Shown here piece after piece: positions 12,172 to 24,369 of a stretch of 64,000 nucleotides of DNA. Each line of letters begins with the position of its first letter. The first letter of the stretch is position 1. Source of the DNA: Siphonodentalium dalli (lineage: Eukaryota > Mollusca > Scaphopoda > Gadilida > Siphonodentaliidae); contig CP136061.1 of the NCBI GenBank assembly GCA_032622095.1, positions 37,887,797 to 37,951,796 of the forward strand, read 5' to 3'. Both the position numbers and the translations under genes were made by a program. Below the pieces are notes generated by a model. It was given only the letters and a program-made list of their open reading frames with translations. It ran no database searches and had not been told where the DNA came from.

Positions 12172-12325
12172 ACATTGCCAGTTTTAGTGGTGGAGGAAAT
12201 CCACACACTTATGGCTAATCTAACACTGATTTCAATTACTGATAAACTCGCTGACCATGTGCGGCAAACCACCTGTCACCGGGGGGTAGCTGGCCACTCC
12301 ACCAGATAACGGTTATGGCATTGAA
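12172..12325 (-). mobile_element. SINE body fragment
   Basis: Matches the body of the complete SINE at 16142-16455, from CGACATTGCCAGTTTTAGTG to CCACCAGATAACG, in the same orientation. The tRNA-related head and the 3' tail are both missing, so it is truncated at both ends. Confidence 0.7.
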
Positions 12326-12714
12326 AACTCAGAGCTATTGTGCAATTTTGCAAAACATATACTTCTTAGTATAGTTCGAGTACGACGGATGGGTACGGTA
12401 TGCAAGCATTGTCGCAGTGGAATAACGCCAATAGTATAGTACAAAAGAATTTTAACGCCTACTGCTTCTCCAGTTAGATAACCAAAGGTATTCGGGTCAC
12501 AACATTAATATTAAAAAATAGCGCGATTCCCTACTAAGCGTAAGCGTCATAAGAGAATAATCCAACTGTTTCGAACTTGGGATAAATCGAAAAGATGTCT
12601 TTGCTACATTTATGAATAATTAATGTCATTTTGATAACACAGTGTCATACATGTTGCGAGATCCTGCATACAATATAGACAGTGCGTGGTCGGAGCATTC
12701 CCAGGTCGGGGCCT
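12326..12714. other. Non-coding stretch, nothing recognised
   Basis: No feature was recognised between the SINE fragment and the LINE fragment. Confidence 0.4.
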
Positions 12715-13516
12715 TAGAGGGTTACGCCCATGCTCCGAATTATCGATGCGTAGTGTGATGGACGGGAAAACGGCAGATAAATTGGACAACACAGTCATTG
12801 CCAGCAGGCTCGATTATATTAACCCTTTACCCAACAAAACGGCCAAAAACGCCCAAATAAAGCTTCAACAGCCTAAAATATCTTCGGTCTGTCTCAATAA
12901 CACCATACAAATATGGATATCATTGGAACCGGTTCATTGACCACATTGTAATGGTTACAGTTATGCCCTGTGCCAATGCATTCTGTTATATATGCGAGTC
13001 GATCATAGGTCGCCTCGCATATATAAGAGAATGAATTGGCCTAAAAAGTTCTTTTTAAACACTTTTTAGCATTTTTTCTTACATTCTTTAACAATTTTAT
13101 AATTTTTTCTTACATTTTTTTAACAATTTTAATAATATCTTTCTACATTCTTTGACAATTTTATCATTGTTAATATGTGTTAACCCAATGTATTCTCTTA
13201 TATAAGAGAATGCATTGGCACAGGGCCGTTCTGTTGGGTAAAGGGTTAACGCATCTACTTTTCTGGTGAAAACATGCTCGTAACAAACATAAATCGCCCA
13301 AAATTGTGCAGCTATAATGATTACACACACAAAGACGTGTTTTAAAGTCTGCATTGGCTACCCGTCGGGCATCAGATCAATTTTAATATGTTGCTCTTTT
13401 TGTTTAAATGCTACTATAAAATATCGCCATCAGCCCGTCCATCTTACCTGGCTGAATTAATTGTATACTATGAACCAGCTATCCTATATGGTCCGGAAAT
13501 TCGTGCAAAATCTTAG
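12715..13516 (+). mobile_element. CR1-like LINE fragment, split by a MITE
   Basis: On the plus strand 12765-12822 encodes KLDNTVIASRLDYIN, like the SRLDYCN motif after the reverse-transcriptase core of CR1/jockey-type LINEs. After the TTAA-flanked insert (12819-13249) the same protein resumes. There is an AQNCAA motif (family: QN-AAR), and after a frameshift HWLPVGHQINFNMLLFLFKC and SARPSYLAELI (family: LHWLPV--RI-FK, PSYL-ELL). Stops and frameshifts show it is dead. It covers only the 3' part of the reverse-transcriptase frame. Confidence 0.75.
12819..13249. mobile_element. piggyBac-like MITE (TTAA ends), copy 2
   Basis: Flanked by TTAA at 12819-12822 and 13246-13249, with inverted termini CCCTTTACCCAACAAAACGG and CCGTTCTGTTGGGTAAAGGG. 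It carries two subterminal hairpins (12973-13044 and about 13187-13222) around an AT-rich centre rich in TTCTTACATTCTTTAAC. Removing it with one TTAA rejoins the flanking LINE, proving insertion into the LINE. Confidence 0.8.
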
Positions 13517-15865
13517 TGTAAACAGTACTGTAGTTAATACATATAATTCATAAAATAATTACAATATAATAAACAGTATGGAGGAGATTCGACAACAAGC
13601 TAATAGCTAACAGGTGTCGTTTACGGTGTTGGCGTGACCGAACCCACAACTTGAGTGTGCTTGATCTGAAGCCGCTTTAACACTGTCTTGTCCATTTTCC
13701 AGATGCGTTTTCCGGATCGTTTTAAGCATAGCTAATATCGTTGGACCTTTTCCATATGTCAGGAAAACGCATCCGGCATTTTAATTTATGGGTTTGGACT
13801 AAAAGTCGTCCGTTCCTCGATAATTTAACGGATATGGGAATCCTGCATGACGTCATTTTGCGCTGTATTACAATAGTACTCGTGCGTTTATCATTTAAAA
13901 CTTATTCTTAAAACGCCAAAAGGGAAAGAGAATTATCTCGATGTCAGAAAATATGTTCACTTTTTTACGACCCGAAGCATAGAAGTCACCAAGATGACCA
14001 GAAATGCATGAATTCCTGGGAGGAAGTAAAACAAAAAGAGTCGAATTAACAATGATGTCCACGAAAAACTTCCAGTTGGAGACATCGAAACAGCGATGTA
14101 AACAACACTAACAAATTTTAAGAATTTTCGTAAATGGACAAGGGATGTATGTTTCACAACTTTGCGTGTGTATAGTCATCTAAGCAATGATGGCCACAGT
14201 ATAGCGAATGGTAAGCCAATATTTATGCAAATTTGCACGGAAATCTGACGATCATTTCCGAACATATCCGAACTATTCCTGCAATGACTGCATGCCAGCC
14301 TGAGGGAGGGGCGCAACTACTCAAAAGTTGGAAATTCTAAATAATAACACAAAGACAACCACTGGAATTACGGCTGAAATTGTCATTGTCGCAATTATTT
14401 TATTAATCTGTTAACCATGGTCTCTGAATCTTGATGATTTTGCGTTTGTTCCATGGATGAGACGTCACTAAATACAGATCCCCCGGGTACCCTATAGTCA
14501 CCATTCGACATACACGTACGAGGAATGACATTGGTATACTTTAATGGTAAACTCGGAGATACTGAGTACCGAAGTCACCAATAAGGGGCGTTGATAAATA
14601 ATCACCGTTGGTAATGTTCGGATAATAGTGGGGCGGATAGATGACACAATCGTGCATTTTATGGTAAAAGCACCAAACTTGACACGCATGTACTACATAT
14701 AAAAATAAGACATTTTTGATATCATGCCAAGCTGGAGAATGCCCATGGTTGCCATGGCAACCGTTTTGACAACAACTCTTGTTTTTCTCTCAATCCCAAC
14801 AAGTATGCATCGTTATGACTCAGTTTCTAATCGAAAAACAATGTTTTATGTACCTATTTGTACTGAAAAGGGATCAGGCTATATATCCATTGACTCATGT
14901 GTCCGTTATAGTTGGGTAGAATCAAAATGGCGGATAAAATGGCCGCCATTTGTTTGAAAGTCCATATTATTGGCTGCGTGTATCGACATTTTATTGAGAT
15001 GTGTGTATATTTTTTATTATAAAATGTACTTTGACAAGAAAATATAAACTGATAAATCACTCTGTATATATATATAACAATTCTAAGGATTGCAAAACAA
15101 AAATTATAGGCCAGAAGATGATGGAGTAGCGTAAATATAATGCAAAAGAAAAACAATGGGTTGTTTGTTTTGATTACTATAATTGATGGTTACAATGACA
15201 CGAGAAGCATTTCTATGATATAAAACTATCTGAAAGTTGATTATGACAATCTTCCGCGTTAACTTTATATCATATCATTTTAGCTAGTGTGTATGGACAA
15301 TATTGGTCTGGTACAAAACTGCTTGGCAACCGTTGCTATGGAGCTACCCGATTACCTTTGTGCAGCTATAATACCACTTACTCACAATTTGACAAGCTGC
15401 TAATCATTGTGGTATTATATACGCAACATACAAGTACCGCAAAGTTTACATATTTATGATATTAGCTATAATACTTCAAAATAGAGGTAAGCAAATGTTT
15501 TTATTACGACCGTAGGTGCGAATTATGTGCGACAATGTATGATATGAATTGCTTACATTTACAATAGCAATATCGTGAGATATATGTAATTCCCTATATA
15601 GTTGTTACACAACTTAAGTGTGCTAAAAAAATTGATTCTAATATATTATGAGAATCAATCATGTAATAACTCGTGGCATTTCGCCGCTCCAATATAGGAT
15701 AAAACAGTCGAAGACACTCATTCTGCGATAAGTGGCATTCAAGAATGTGCAATGGATAGTCAAGTATGAATAATTCATGACAAATCGCCAGTCAATTCTG
15801 CTAGTTGTGTGAACGCACCCTAAAGAGTTGGAAAAACTTGCATACATGTCACTTTTGGCAACACT
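13517..15865. other. Non-coding stretch with weak dispersed similarity
   Basis: No gene recognised. The segment around 14640-14770 (CAATCGTGCATTTTATGG, then GGTTGCCATGGCAACCG) resembles 17086-17150, suggesting a dispersed repeat. A paired motif GATGCGTTTTCCGGAT and its inverse lies at about 13700-13775. Confidence 0.4.
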
Positions 15866-16025
15866 TACAGTATTGCCTTAAGTAATCGACATCCTAACCA
15901 CAGGAGAATTATGGGTAACTTTCAGGATTTAGTCGGAAATATGGATATTTATTTCCGACTAAATCCTGAAAATTACCCATAATTCTGTAGTGGTTAAGGG
16001 GTCGATTACGTAGGGCATTACTGTA
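15866..16025. mobile_element. Foldback MITE, Tc1/mariner-like, copy 2
   Basis: A 160-bp palindrome of the same family as 2849-3050 (TACAGTATTGCC...GGCATTACTGTA), sharing the GAATTATGGGTAACTTT and GATTTAGTCGGAAATATGG blocks. The loop is shorter and the arms have diverged from each other. Confidence 0.75.
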
Positions 16026-16130
16026 TTTGCAATTGCAACTGCATAGAGCAGTACATGATGCCCTCGAAAAGTTGCAATTGTTTTTGCATCCATTCTTGCA
16101 ACCACGTCGCAATAGTTCTTGGAAACCTTT

Positions 16131-16466
16131 GGATGCTCCAGGATTGATTGATTGATTGATTGGGGTTTATTGTCGCTTTAGCAACTAAGGCCATATCACG
16201 ACATTGCCAGTTTTAGTGGTGGAGGAAATCCGCACACTTGCGACTAATCTAACAGTGATTTCAATGGCTGATAAACTCGTCAACCATGCGCCGCAAACCA
16301 CCGGCCATCGGCGAGTAACTGGTATCTCCACCAGATAACGATTTCGAGCTACAAAGTCCACGACGGAAACATGAGGATTTGAACCCTTATCGCCAGCGCT
16401 GGAGGGCGAAACGGCTTGGAGTTGTACCCCTAACCGATTGAGCCACCGAGGCCCCGGATGCTCCAG
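16131..16466 (-). mobile_element. tRNA-derived SINE with target-site duplication
   Basis: On the minus strand the element starts GGGGCCTCGGTGGCTCAATC. The pol III A box TGGCTCAATCGG is at 16434-16445 and the B box GGTTCAAATCC at 16375-16385. A body follows (shared with 12172-12325) and a 3' tail of (CAAT) repeats ends at about 16142. The 11-bp target duplication GGATGCTCCAG is intact at 16131-16141 and 16456-16466. The long stem between the boxes suggests a class II tRNA (Ser or Leu type) as source. Confidence 0.85.
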
Positions 16467-18139
16467 AAAGATCGGTCCATGTCCCACTCCAACTTTCTTC
16501 ATAGTAGCCTGTCATTTGTATAAAAAAATGGGTTTCGTAAACAAAATTGGGGATTTCGTGCAATGTAGTTAATCGTAAATCCCATATACTGGAGACATTG
16601 GAAACCATTGTTGATAAGCTTCTTATCGATTAGTAGCCTAAAAAATGGCATTACCATAGCAACAGTATGTGGTTTCTGAGAATTCTGGAAAATGATCATA
16701 TTTGAATTAGTTTAGTGACAACGGTGGACTTGTTGGTGGATATGGTTATATAATAATACTTGCATGCATACATTCTCCAAGACGAACCTCCAGCATTGAT
16801 CTCAAGAGTCAAGGTGACTATGAAAGGTCAAGTGTTTTATCACTTCATGTGCTATTATTTGTCTTTATGAGGAACCTTTCTCAATTTATTGCATCATATT
16901 GATATTCTGTTACATTCTGGAGATCATAGCCTTTATTTTGAGACACATATCTTATCCATATGCTGATTATTACTTGTATGAGAGATTTTACGAAACATGT
17001 GACCAGGCCAATTGGCGACCCTTAAACTTAGAAATTGCTCTTCCCGATAGACAATGGCCACACCATTAGTTGGGTGGAAAGAGGACACAATCGTCAATTT
17101 TATGGGGATAAAATATGATCCGAATAACGTACACCGTTGGCATGGCAACCATTTTGGTGAATCACCTGTTGTTTGTCATACTCTATCCATTATGTATTGC
17201 TAATGACCAGAAACCTCATAAAAATTGTTCGCTGTGCATCTATTTTGATTGGGTCATATACTTGTAAGAACATATAAATTTTATATATGGGTAGATTCAA
17301 AATGCTATCCCCAACAGTATGGTAATAGGACGCATGTACGCCAATAAAAATAATAATATATATTTAACAACAGTTGAGCATCGATGTTTTTATTTATTTC
17401 CAGATATTGTCGTAGAACAGGGATCAGTTTAGTTGAAGTGCTTTAAAGTTGTCGCCCTGGGATTACTCAAGTACACAATTTAAAATCCATATCTCAGGTA
17501 AAACATCCGCTTTACGAGAACGACCGAGATGTTGCTATGAAAAATCCGTTTATCAACTATGCATCAAATCGGTCGACGTTTGTTCAAGTTATATATCGCG
17601 ATAATGACATTAAGTTTTTTAAAATAGGCAATGGGCCTTTTGTTTCTGTTTGACTGCTTTGAAAAATTCGACTGACTGAACACTGGGAAAGGATAGTTGA
17701 ACACTATTTCAATAGAACACAAACATTATATGTAAGACAGACGTAGAGAGAGAGATAATATAGAGTGAAAGACAAGGTATATAGATGGAGAATGGAGAGA
17801 GAGAGCGCGGGAAGGGAAAGATGCTTCTTTTATATTTATATTTTGTCTGATAGATATATAGGGTTATTGTTATTAATTTCGGCGTAATGGTTGCGTGTTC
17901 GGTCAATGGATATGGATTTTGAATGGTTTAAGTGATTAAGCCTCAAGAGGAATCAGATTGTATTACTTGTTGTGCTTATCAAATAAGCCCATCTGCAGCC
18001 ATAAACTATTGTATTGGTGTTGGGGTCCTTCTTCATAAAATGTTGGTACATGTGTAAGAAACAAGTATATTATAACGGTATATTTTGAAGGGGGTTACTT
18101 GTTTGTCCGAAAATGTAGCCTCAAGAGTTCCGAAATATA
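16467..18139. other. Non-coding stretch, GA-rich patch
   Basis: No gene recognised. About 17736-17815 is purine-rich (GAGAGA runs). Confidence 0.4.
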
Positions 18140-18568
18140 TCAATGACCTTTTTTTTTTATAAAAACTGAGAGATTCTTGGTAATTCTTCTGTTGTTGTTA
18201 TTGAATAGTGCTGCAAACTTGTTAGCGTTTGGTCTCCGATAATAGTATGGTCCCAGGTAATGTAAGCGTATGTCTTGGGGTTCAATACATTTAAGGATTA
18301 CATGATACTCGTCACATATTTCTGAGTTGCAGAGGGCACATAATCTATCCGAATATGGGGCATTGGTCCACGTGCCATATTCTATTGAGAGTCTATGGTT
18401 CCTCGTTCGGAAAAGAAGGATGCTTTGCATGACTCGGTGGTTTGTTATTGATAGGTAACTTTCTCGTTCAAATGAGGTCTTGATAATACGATAAGATGCG
18501 AATTTACTGGATGTTGCTATCGATGACAACGAATTGTGCTTGGCATGCTCATCGATACTCATTCTCAT
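18140..18568 (-). mobile_element. LINE reverse-transcriptase ORF, C-terminal end
   Basis: A 142-codon open frame with the C-terminal signature of non-LTR retrotransposon proteins: RTRNHRLSIEYGTW (family: R-G-H-L-IE-GRW), then CALCNSEICDEYHVILKC (the C-x2-C...H-x4-C knuckle), then NANKFAALF and NLSVFI. The frame is intact, but the reverse-transcriptase core lies upstream and is missing. The family resembles CR1/RTE-type LINEs used by many marine invertebrates; the clade was not determined. Confidence 0.8.
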
Positions 18569-18817
18569 GATAGCATTATGTATTCAAGCAAGTGTACTAG
18601 TCATCATAATTATAAACCTGTGGATATATATACATAATCGTAATATTTAATGAACATTGAAGTCACTTCCGACATATATATTAGCTTACCACTAAATCCG
18701 TTTTATGTTAATGTTCTAATTGGACGCTAGGCCATTGGAAATGCATACATGGATGCGCATGCAGTGCCATATTTGTCAAATGTGTTAGCGTTCATGAATA
18801 ACTCGTTCGGACGTTAG

Positions 18818-19670
18818 AACGATCAACCAATTAGTTTGTAAAAGTGGTCAATATTAGCCAGTTTCTTTTCAAAAGACGCAAGCCTACATCCTTCTCGAAA
18901 TTTGAATGCCATTGTGCGCAAATTTCACCGTTTAATCTTCTAGTCTATTCCAGACAAAGCAATTTTCCAAGTAGATTTGGAGAGCTTCTATGAGTACTAT
19001 GGCCTTTCCTATAGAACGTTAATGTCAATAGAACGTTGTTTGATAAACCAACGGCTAATTATGGACCCCTCTCCAATTCTGATCTCTCACGATAATCCAG
19101 CGACAAAAGGGCACCAGTCTCGTAAGAGACATATACAACATCACAAAACAACAGGTATGTATTGGACAGTAAACGCCCTTTGTGCTTGTCGTGTTTAGTA
19201 ACTCATTCAACGTTCTTTTAAAATATTTTAGAGTTTGCGAGTTGTTAGTCTTGGATCTGATGTTAGAATAATGAACCAATTAGTGTGTAAAAGTGGTCAA
19301 TATCAGCCAGTTTCTTTGCAAAAGACATAAAGGTTACATCCTTCTAGAAAATTTAATTGTCATTGTGTTTCGCAAATTTAACGGTTTATTGTTCTAGTTT
19401 ATTCTAAGCAAAGTCATTATCAAGGTAGACCTGGAGAGCTTCGATAGGCATTATGGTATTTCCCATAGAAATTTAATTTCAATAGAACGTTGTTTGATAA
19501 ACTAAAGGCTAATTTTGGACCACTCACCAAATCTGACCTTTCACGACAACAAAAGGCCACCAACCTCATATGAGCGATCTACAACATCACAGCACAAAAG
19601 GTGTGTCTTGGAGGTAGTAAGCGCCCTTTGTGTTTGTCGTGTCGAGTTATTCATTCAAAGTTTTTCAATT
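18818..19670. repeat. Tandem duplication, period about 450 bp
   Basis: 18824-19225 recurs at 19274-19668 (shared starts AACCAATTAGT, then GTAAAAGTGGTCAATAT, later GGAGAGCTTC and GCGCCCTTTGTG or CGCCCTTTGTG). The copies differ by substitutions and small indels. On the minus strand the first copy has an open frame (19055-19279), broken in the second copy. The frame's peptide resembles one at 24187-24366. Confidence 0.8.
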
Positions 19671-20222
19671 AAACATTAAAAGTTCTCTTCCAGCTGGATC
19701 GGTAAAAAGCGACATTAGCCAGTCAATATATGTGATCGTGAATATGTGGCAGCGAGGCTCAAATTGCCTCTACTCCTATCGTTAAGGCTACATACACATA
19801 CAGACAATACGTTCACAACTTAAAGTCTGAAAGTAACGGTATGACATGTTCAGACTAAAACCGGACCATTGTCATGTGCACATAAATTATAAGTACTTGT
19901 AATAGCGTGTGTACCCCTCCCTTCTCACACCCCTGAATCGAACGGAAATTTGATGGCGACAAAATGTTTCACCAAATGTTTGGTCGGTATCCGTGGTGCA
20001 TGTCATATATATATATATACCAGCCAGATAAACATGTATCACTTAACATGGCCTATGAATAAACCCACTTGTATGACATGTTATAATCGATATATATACA
20101 ATCAAATACATACAACTGAGCAGTATTTGTTACGTGCTTCATTTTGTACGTATGCATATCAATTGTATACTAGCAGTTATTATGTATATATGCGAAATTA
20201 TGATGTTGGGTTTTATGTTTGA
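19671..20222. other. Non-coding stretch, nothing recognised
   Basis: AT-rich, with a short (AT)n run near 20007-20019. No feature supported. Confidence 0.4.
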
Positions 20223-20232
20223 ACATATAGGC

Positions 20233-20700
20233 CGGAGTCATCATCTTCAGTTTAAACATCCGAGTTAAACCTGGTTTTAGACCTACATTGGTGGTCAAAG
20301 GGTGCATCTTGTCGTTCAGTTGTCATTTAGTTGATAACTCTATTCGATGGTATGAACATGCAGTCAAACTACCTTGTTACCAATCAGAACAATGTGCAGG
20401 CCGATAAAACGCTTATTGACACGCCATAAATTATCGCGAGCGATATGTATTCATTGAGAAACAAGTATCGCTCATGGACCACTAATCCATTCTTATTCTG
20501 CGTTTAAACAAATCTGCCAAAGGGCATGTCTCTCGACGCGAGTTTCACCACTTTGTTTGTGGTTTTCCGCAAGATGCTTTACCCGAAAAGACAAAAGTTG
20601 GTGTGTTTACATGTATGTTTATATAGACATATTATGAGATCTGTCTATCTATCCGTCCGTCCGTTCGCAACTTTTCGTCCTAACCCCAGAACCGCTGTTG
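20233..20700 (-). mobile_element. CCGGATTC-terminus element, inverted copy
   Basis: Reverse-complement match to about 5890-6395, starting at the terminus-like AGGCCGGAGTCATCATCTTC. Shared blocks include the ATTATCGCGAGCG region, AACAAGTATCGCTCATGG and GTCCGTTCGCAAC. The far end is lost. Confidence 0.65.
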
Positions 20701-21205
20701 TGGGTTAAGTAACTAGATAGAACAAGTTGTAACGAGCACATTTGTTTATTGTTTTGTGTCTACTGATCGCCGCCAAAAGAGTAGCCGTTAACGTGTCACT
20801 TGCAACACTTAGGAAACAGCCGTCCACACCATACTGTGCCATAACCAATACAAAATCGAAGACTGCCCTCCTCCAATGTGTTTTTGTTCTTGATGACACA
20901 ATTGTCCCGGTTATTCACGCTGTTGGGGTAGGATTGTAATATATGACAACTTCAGAAATTAGCAGTCTTCCGGGGACTTAGTATCGAACGTGTTTTTATT
21001 TTTGAAAACAGTGAAAACCGGTTCAGCCAGTTACAGAGGTGTGTTGACGATTTAAATGCAAACGGGGAACCACAGTGCAGTTATATTTGTCGTTAACTTC
21101 CTGTTGATCTCTCCAAGACAAAATCCATACATGGGAATGACATGACCACCATCCGATTTTAAATCTTCAAAATACATTTTCAGTGTATAAACCTACACGG
21201 ATTGA
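20701..21205. other. Non-coding stretch, nothing recognised
   Basis: No feature supported. Overlapping short open frames on both strands have no family resemblance. Confidence 0.4.
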
Positions 21206-21469
21206 AATAATTGAATGGGACATGGCATGACATGATATTAATTATTTGATACAATAAAGTGCACTAAGACATAGACGCATGTTTAGCTTAAATCGGGACA
21301 GCAATACATATTAACTAAATCGAATAACTTTATTCTCAATAATTGAATGGGACATGGCATGACATGATATTAATTATTTGATACAATAAAGTGCACTAAG
21401 ACATAGACGCATGTTTAGCTTAAATCGGGACAGCAATACATTTTAACTAAATCGAATAACTTTATTCTC
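21206..21469 (+). repeat. Tandem duplication, period 132 bp
   Basis: Two nearly identical units starting AATAATTGAATGGGACATGG at 21206 and 21338. They differ at only a few positions, so this is a recent duplication. Confidence 0.9.
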
Positions 21470-21835
21470 AATACTTGGATGCCATATGAGTTTGTTAATT
21501 TGTGCATAATATTAGATAATCCTTCAATCAAAAACAATCATTTTTAGAACTGGAATTGCAAACAAAAATCTTCGATCTGAATTGGGTGGGGGTGGCGAAT
21601 AACTTTATTCTTCAAACTTGGGGTGGCGAATAACATTGGTCTTTAAACTCCGACGTAGATACGTTTCTAACTTTTTGTATTTGATTAGACGATCCTTCAT
21701 TCATAAACAATCATTTCATAGAACTGGAAGTCGAATTGCGAATAAAAATCTGCGATCTGAAATTATGTATTGGTTGGTGGGTTGGCGGGGTGGTGAATAA
21801 CTTTATTCATAATACTTGGATATCAGATAAGTTTC
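21457..21835 (+). repeat. Diverged tandem repeats with AATAACTTTATTC starts
   Basis: Segments starting ATAACTTTATTC at 21457, 21599 and 21797 share downstream blocks (GATCCTTCA, AAACAATCATTT, AGAACTGGAA, AAAATCT-CGATCTGAA). They look like older units adjoining the 132-bp duplication. Confidence 0.65.
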
Positions 21836-21889
21836 TTATGCTGTACATTAGATTAGTCGATTGACATTGAAAATTGGAATAGAGTCCAA

Positions 21890-22740
21890 TTATTTAGCAC
21901 AACCCATCCTGATGTTGAAAATGAACATGCCATGCTGCTACTAAGAAAAGTATACAAGGAACCAGTTTTTGAACAGTTGCCCCCACACTAGTGAAATCTA
22001 TTTCATTCCTTGTATTGTCTTTAAGGTGTTTGATGAATGTTAATTAACCATAGAGTTAGAGATAGAACAAAATTTAATAAGGTTAACGAGCCATACAGCT
22101 CTAACGGCAAAATGAACAATGACCGTTTTCAACTATATCGGGTCTTGCGTACAATGTTATAAATCTATATTTTATCTAACAACCATAGAGGTCACGTAAC
22201 ATTAAACCACATTAAATCACACCAACATCATAGTGAAATCTATTTCATTCCTTGTATTGTCTTTAAGGTGTTTGATGAATGTCAATTAACCATAGAGTTA
22301 GAACAAAATTGATGAAGGTTAACTAGCCATACAGCTCTAACGGCAAAATGAACAATGACCGTTTTCAACTATATCGGGTCTTGCGTACAATGTTATAATT
22401 CTATATTTTGTCTGAGTTAAACAACCCACAATGTTAACTCCAACCTTCCTGAGCACATCTGCTGTTTCGACTGAACCAGTAAACAATAAAGGCAAGTGAA
22501 CCGGATGATTTGGGGATATATGGCGGCTATTTGGGGTAAATTTGGTCAAAAACATGCACAAAAATCCTCGAAAATATCCTGATTTTTGCTTAAGACGGCA
22601 GCCATCTTGGATTTGGAGATCACGTGACATTAAAACATTGGAATAGAGTGCAATTTCGATGTTGAAAATATGCATGCCATGCTTCTACTAAAAAGTATAC
22701 AAGGAACCAGTTTTTGAACAGTTGCCCCAACCCTAGTAAA
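21890..22740. repeat. Tandem duplication, period about 240 bp
   Basis: 21991-22177 and 22230-22412 match from TAGTGAAATCTATTTCATTC to the region GTACAATGTTATAA. A flanking block (GTATACAAGGAACCAGTTTT) at about 21950 recurs at about 22695, so a larger unit may have been copied. Confidence 0.75.
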
Positions 22741-22871
22741 TGTCCCGTAGTAATATGGAAATCATTATTAATTTTGTTTAATCCCAACGGTTTCGTGATC
22801 ATTTTACCTTGATAAAAATATGATATATGTATCGTGCATGGACCTCAACATTGCACTTTTTGTTGCTAAAT

Positions 22872-23345
22872 CGGCTGCGTGGCCAGCACCATGGCAGTCA
22901 CAAGGGAATCCTTGAATTCTCGTGCGGTGCCGCACAGCGGGCATCTATATAGGACAGGGAGGCAACCATATAACCCGTTCCATATTTTCGAAAATAGGGC
23001 TGAAGTCGTGCATGGAGAACAAATAGCACGTTTTGTTACTAAATCGGCTGCGTAGCCAGAACCATGGCGGCCACCCTGGAGTCCTGGCATTTCCGTGCGG
23101 TGCAACCGAGCGGGCATCTTATATATGATAGGGGCACGACCATATATAAACGGAAGGATTCCCTTGTGACTGCAATGGTTCTGGCCACGCAGCCGATTTA
23201 GCAAAAAAATTGCAATGTTGAGCTCCGTGCACGACTTCAGCCCAATTATCGAACATTTGGAAGGGTTATATGGCTGCGTCCCTGTCCCGTGGACGCCCAC
23301 CGAGGTGCACCGCATGCAAATGCAAGGATTCCCGGGAGGCCGCCA
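22872..23345. repeat. Tandem array of about 173-bp units with an inversion
   Basis: Direct units begin CGGCTGCGT at 22872 and 23045. From about 23130 to 23345 the same unit appears in inverted orientation (GTGCACGACTTCAGCCC against GGGCTGAAGTCGTGCATG). Unit ends resemble those of the tandem repeats at 25700-26168, next to the Penelope-like fragment. Confidence 0.65.
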
Positions 23346-24186
23346 TGCTTCTAGCTACGTAATCATGTTTATGGGCTGCGAAACGGTTTTCAAAAACATT
23401 TCTTTGTTTTTTTGTAACATCTCCCAGTCTTTTGTTGAAAATACGTATGAGTTTTAGGTCCTGATGGATCTGGGTTTTCTCTATCCATATTGTCGATTTA
23501 ATTGTTTAAATACCAGAGGAGCAGATGGTGGCGATTTTCTGCTATGTCTATATAGTGGTATAAACGATACGACGTCACGATATCGGGAAGAGAAGTCCCA
23601 GAACCCAAGATACTGGCAGGTATACCACGATGAGATCAGTGAAACCCACTTGAAATCCTAAACGCTCTGTATAGTCACACCGACTATCGACCCATTGACC
23701 AAAGCCGGGACTATAGCCTATAGTACATGTATGAGGTGGCGCGGCATTTCCAAATGAATTGTCAACACACCTCATCCCACACGGGCAACATCTTCATGTA
23801 TACGGTATTTTTATTTGTTTATATCTGCATTAAGTATACACTAATACTATAAAACAAGTTGATTATACGGTGACAGTCTTGATTTCTTGTTTACACTCAG
23901 ACAGGATGTCACCCGGAAAACTAGCAATTTATTTGTGCCTAATATTCAGCCAACTTAAGTCGGACAACGATTCCAACATTTATAACCAAAATATGCAATA
24001 TATGTATATAGTCATTCTCCAAGACAATGCCAATTTGTATTGTAATAATCAATCGGATAGGAATTTCATGAAAGCATTGTCATTTTGTGTACGTAGCATC
24101 AATTATAAGACTGGAGCTATATTTCAGCCTTTTCTATACATGCCCAGCGATACCTATATCGATTGGCATGCGTCCCTCGTCAAAGT
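23346..24186. other. Non-coding stretch, nothing recognised
   Basis: Contains a 112-codon open frame (23870-24208) with no recognisable domain, splice context or homologous copy. Not called as a gene. Confidence 0.4.
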
Positions 24187-24366
24187 TTCAACAGGAAGGG
24201 GATCCTGATGTTGAAATGTAAACCGTTGAAAGAAGCACTCAATGAGATAAATACAAAAGGCTTTTACCACCCAAGGCGCACCTGTTATTCTGGAAATCCA
24301 TATATTAATCTTATGAGACTGGTGGCAGCGAACAGAATTGGAGAGGTGATTAAAATAACTCAATAG
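24187..24366 (+). pseudogene. Unknown peptide-conserved repeat
   Basis: The plus-strand frame reads LKEALNEINTKGFYHPRRTC, then a stretch ending INLMRLVAA. The minus-strand frame at 19055-19279 reads LKRTLNELLN-like sequence (FKRTLNELLNTTSTKGVYCP), then HTC and SLTRLV. Shared positions are the LN pair, TKG, Y-P, TC and RLV. A degraded relative lies in the second tandem unit at about 19560-19670. The family is not recognised; it may be a transposon frame or an exon family. Confidence 0.3.
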
Positions 24367-24369
24367 ATA

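Noticed and set aside
23870-24208. Signal-peptide-like 112-codon frame
   Set aside because: Hydrophobic start is not followed by any recognisable domain, and no neighbouring exon in phase was found.
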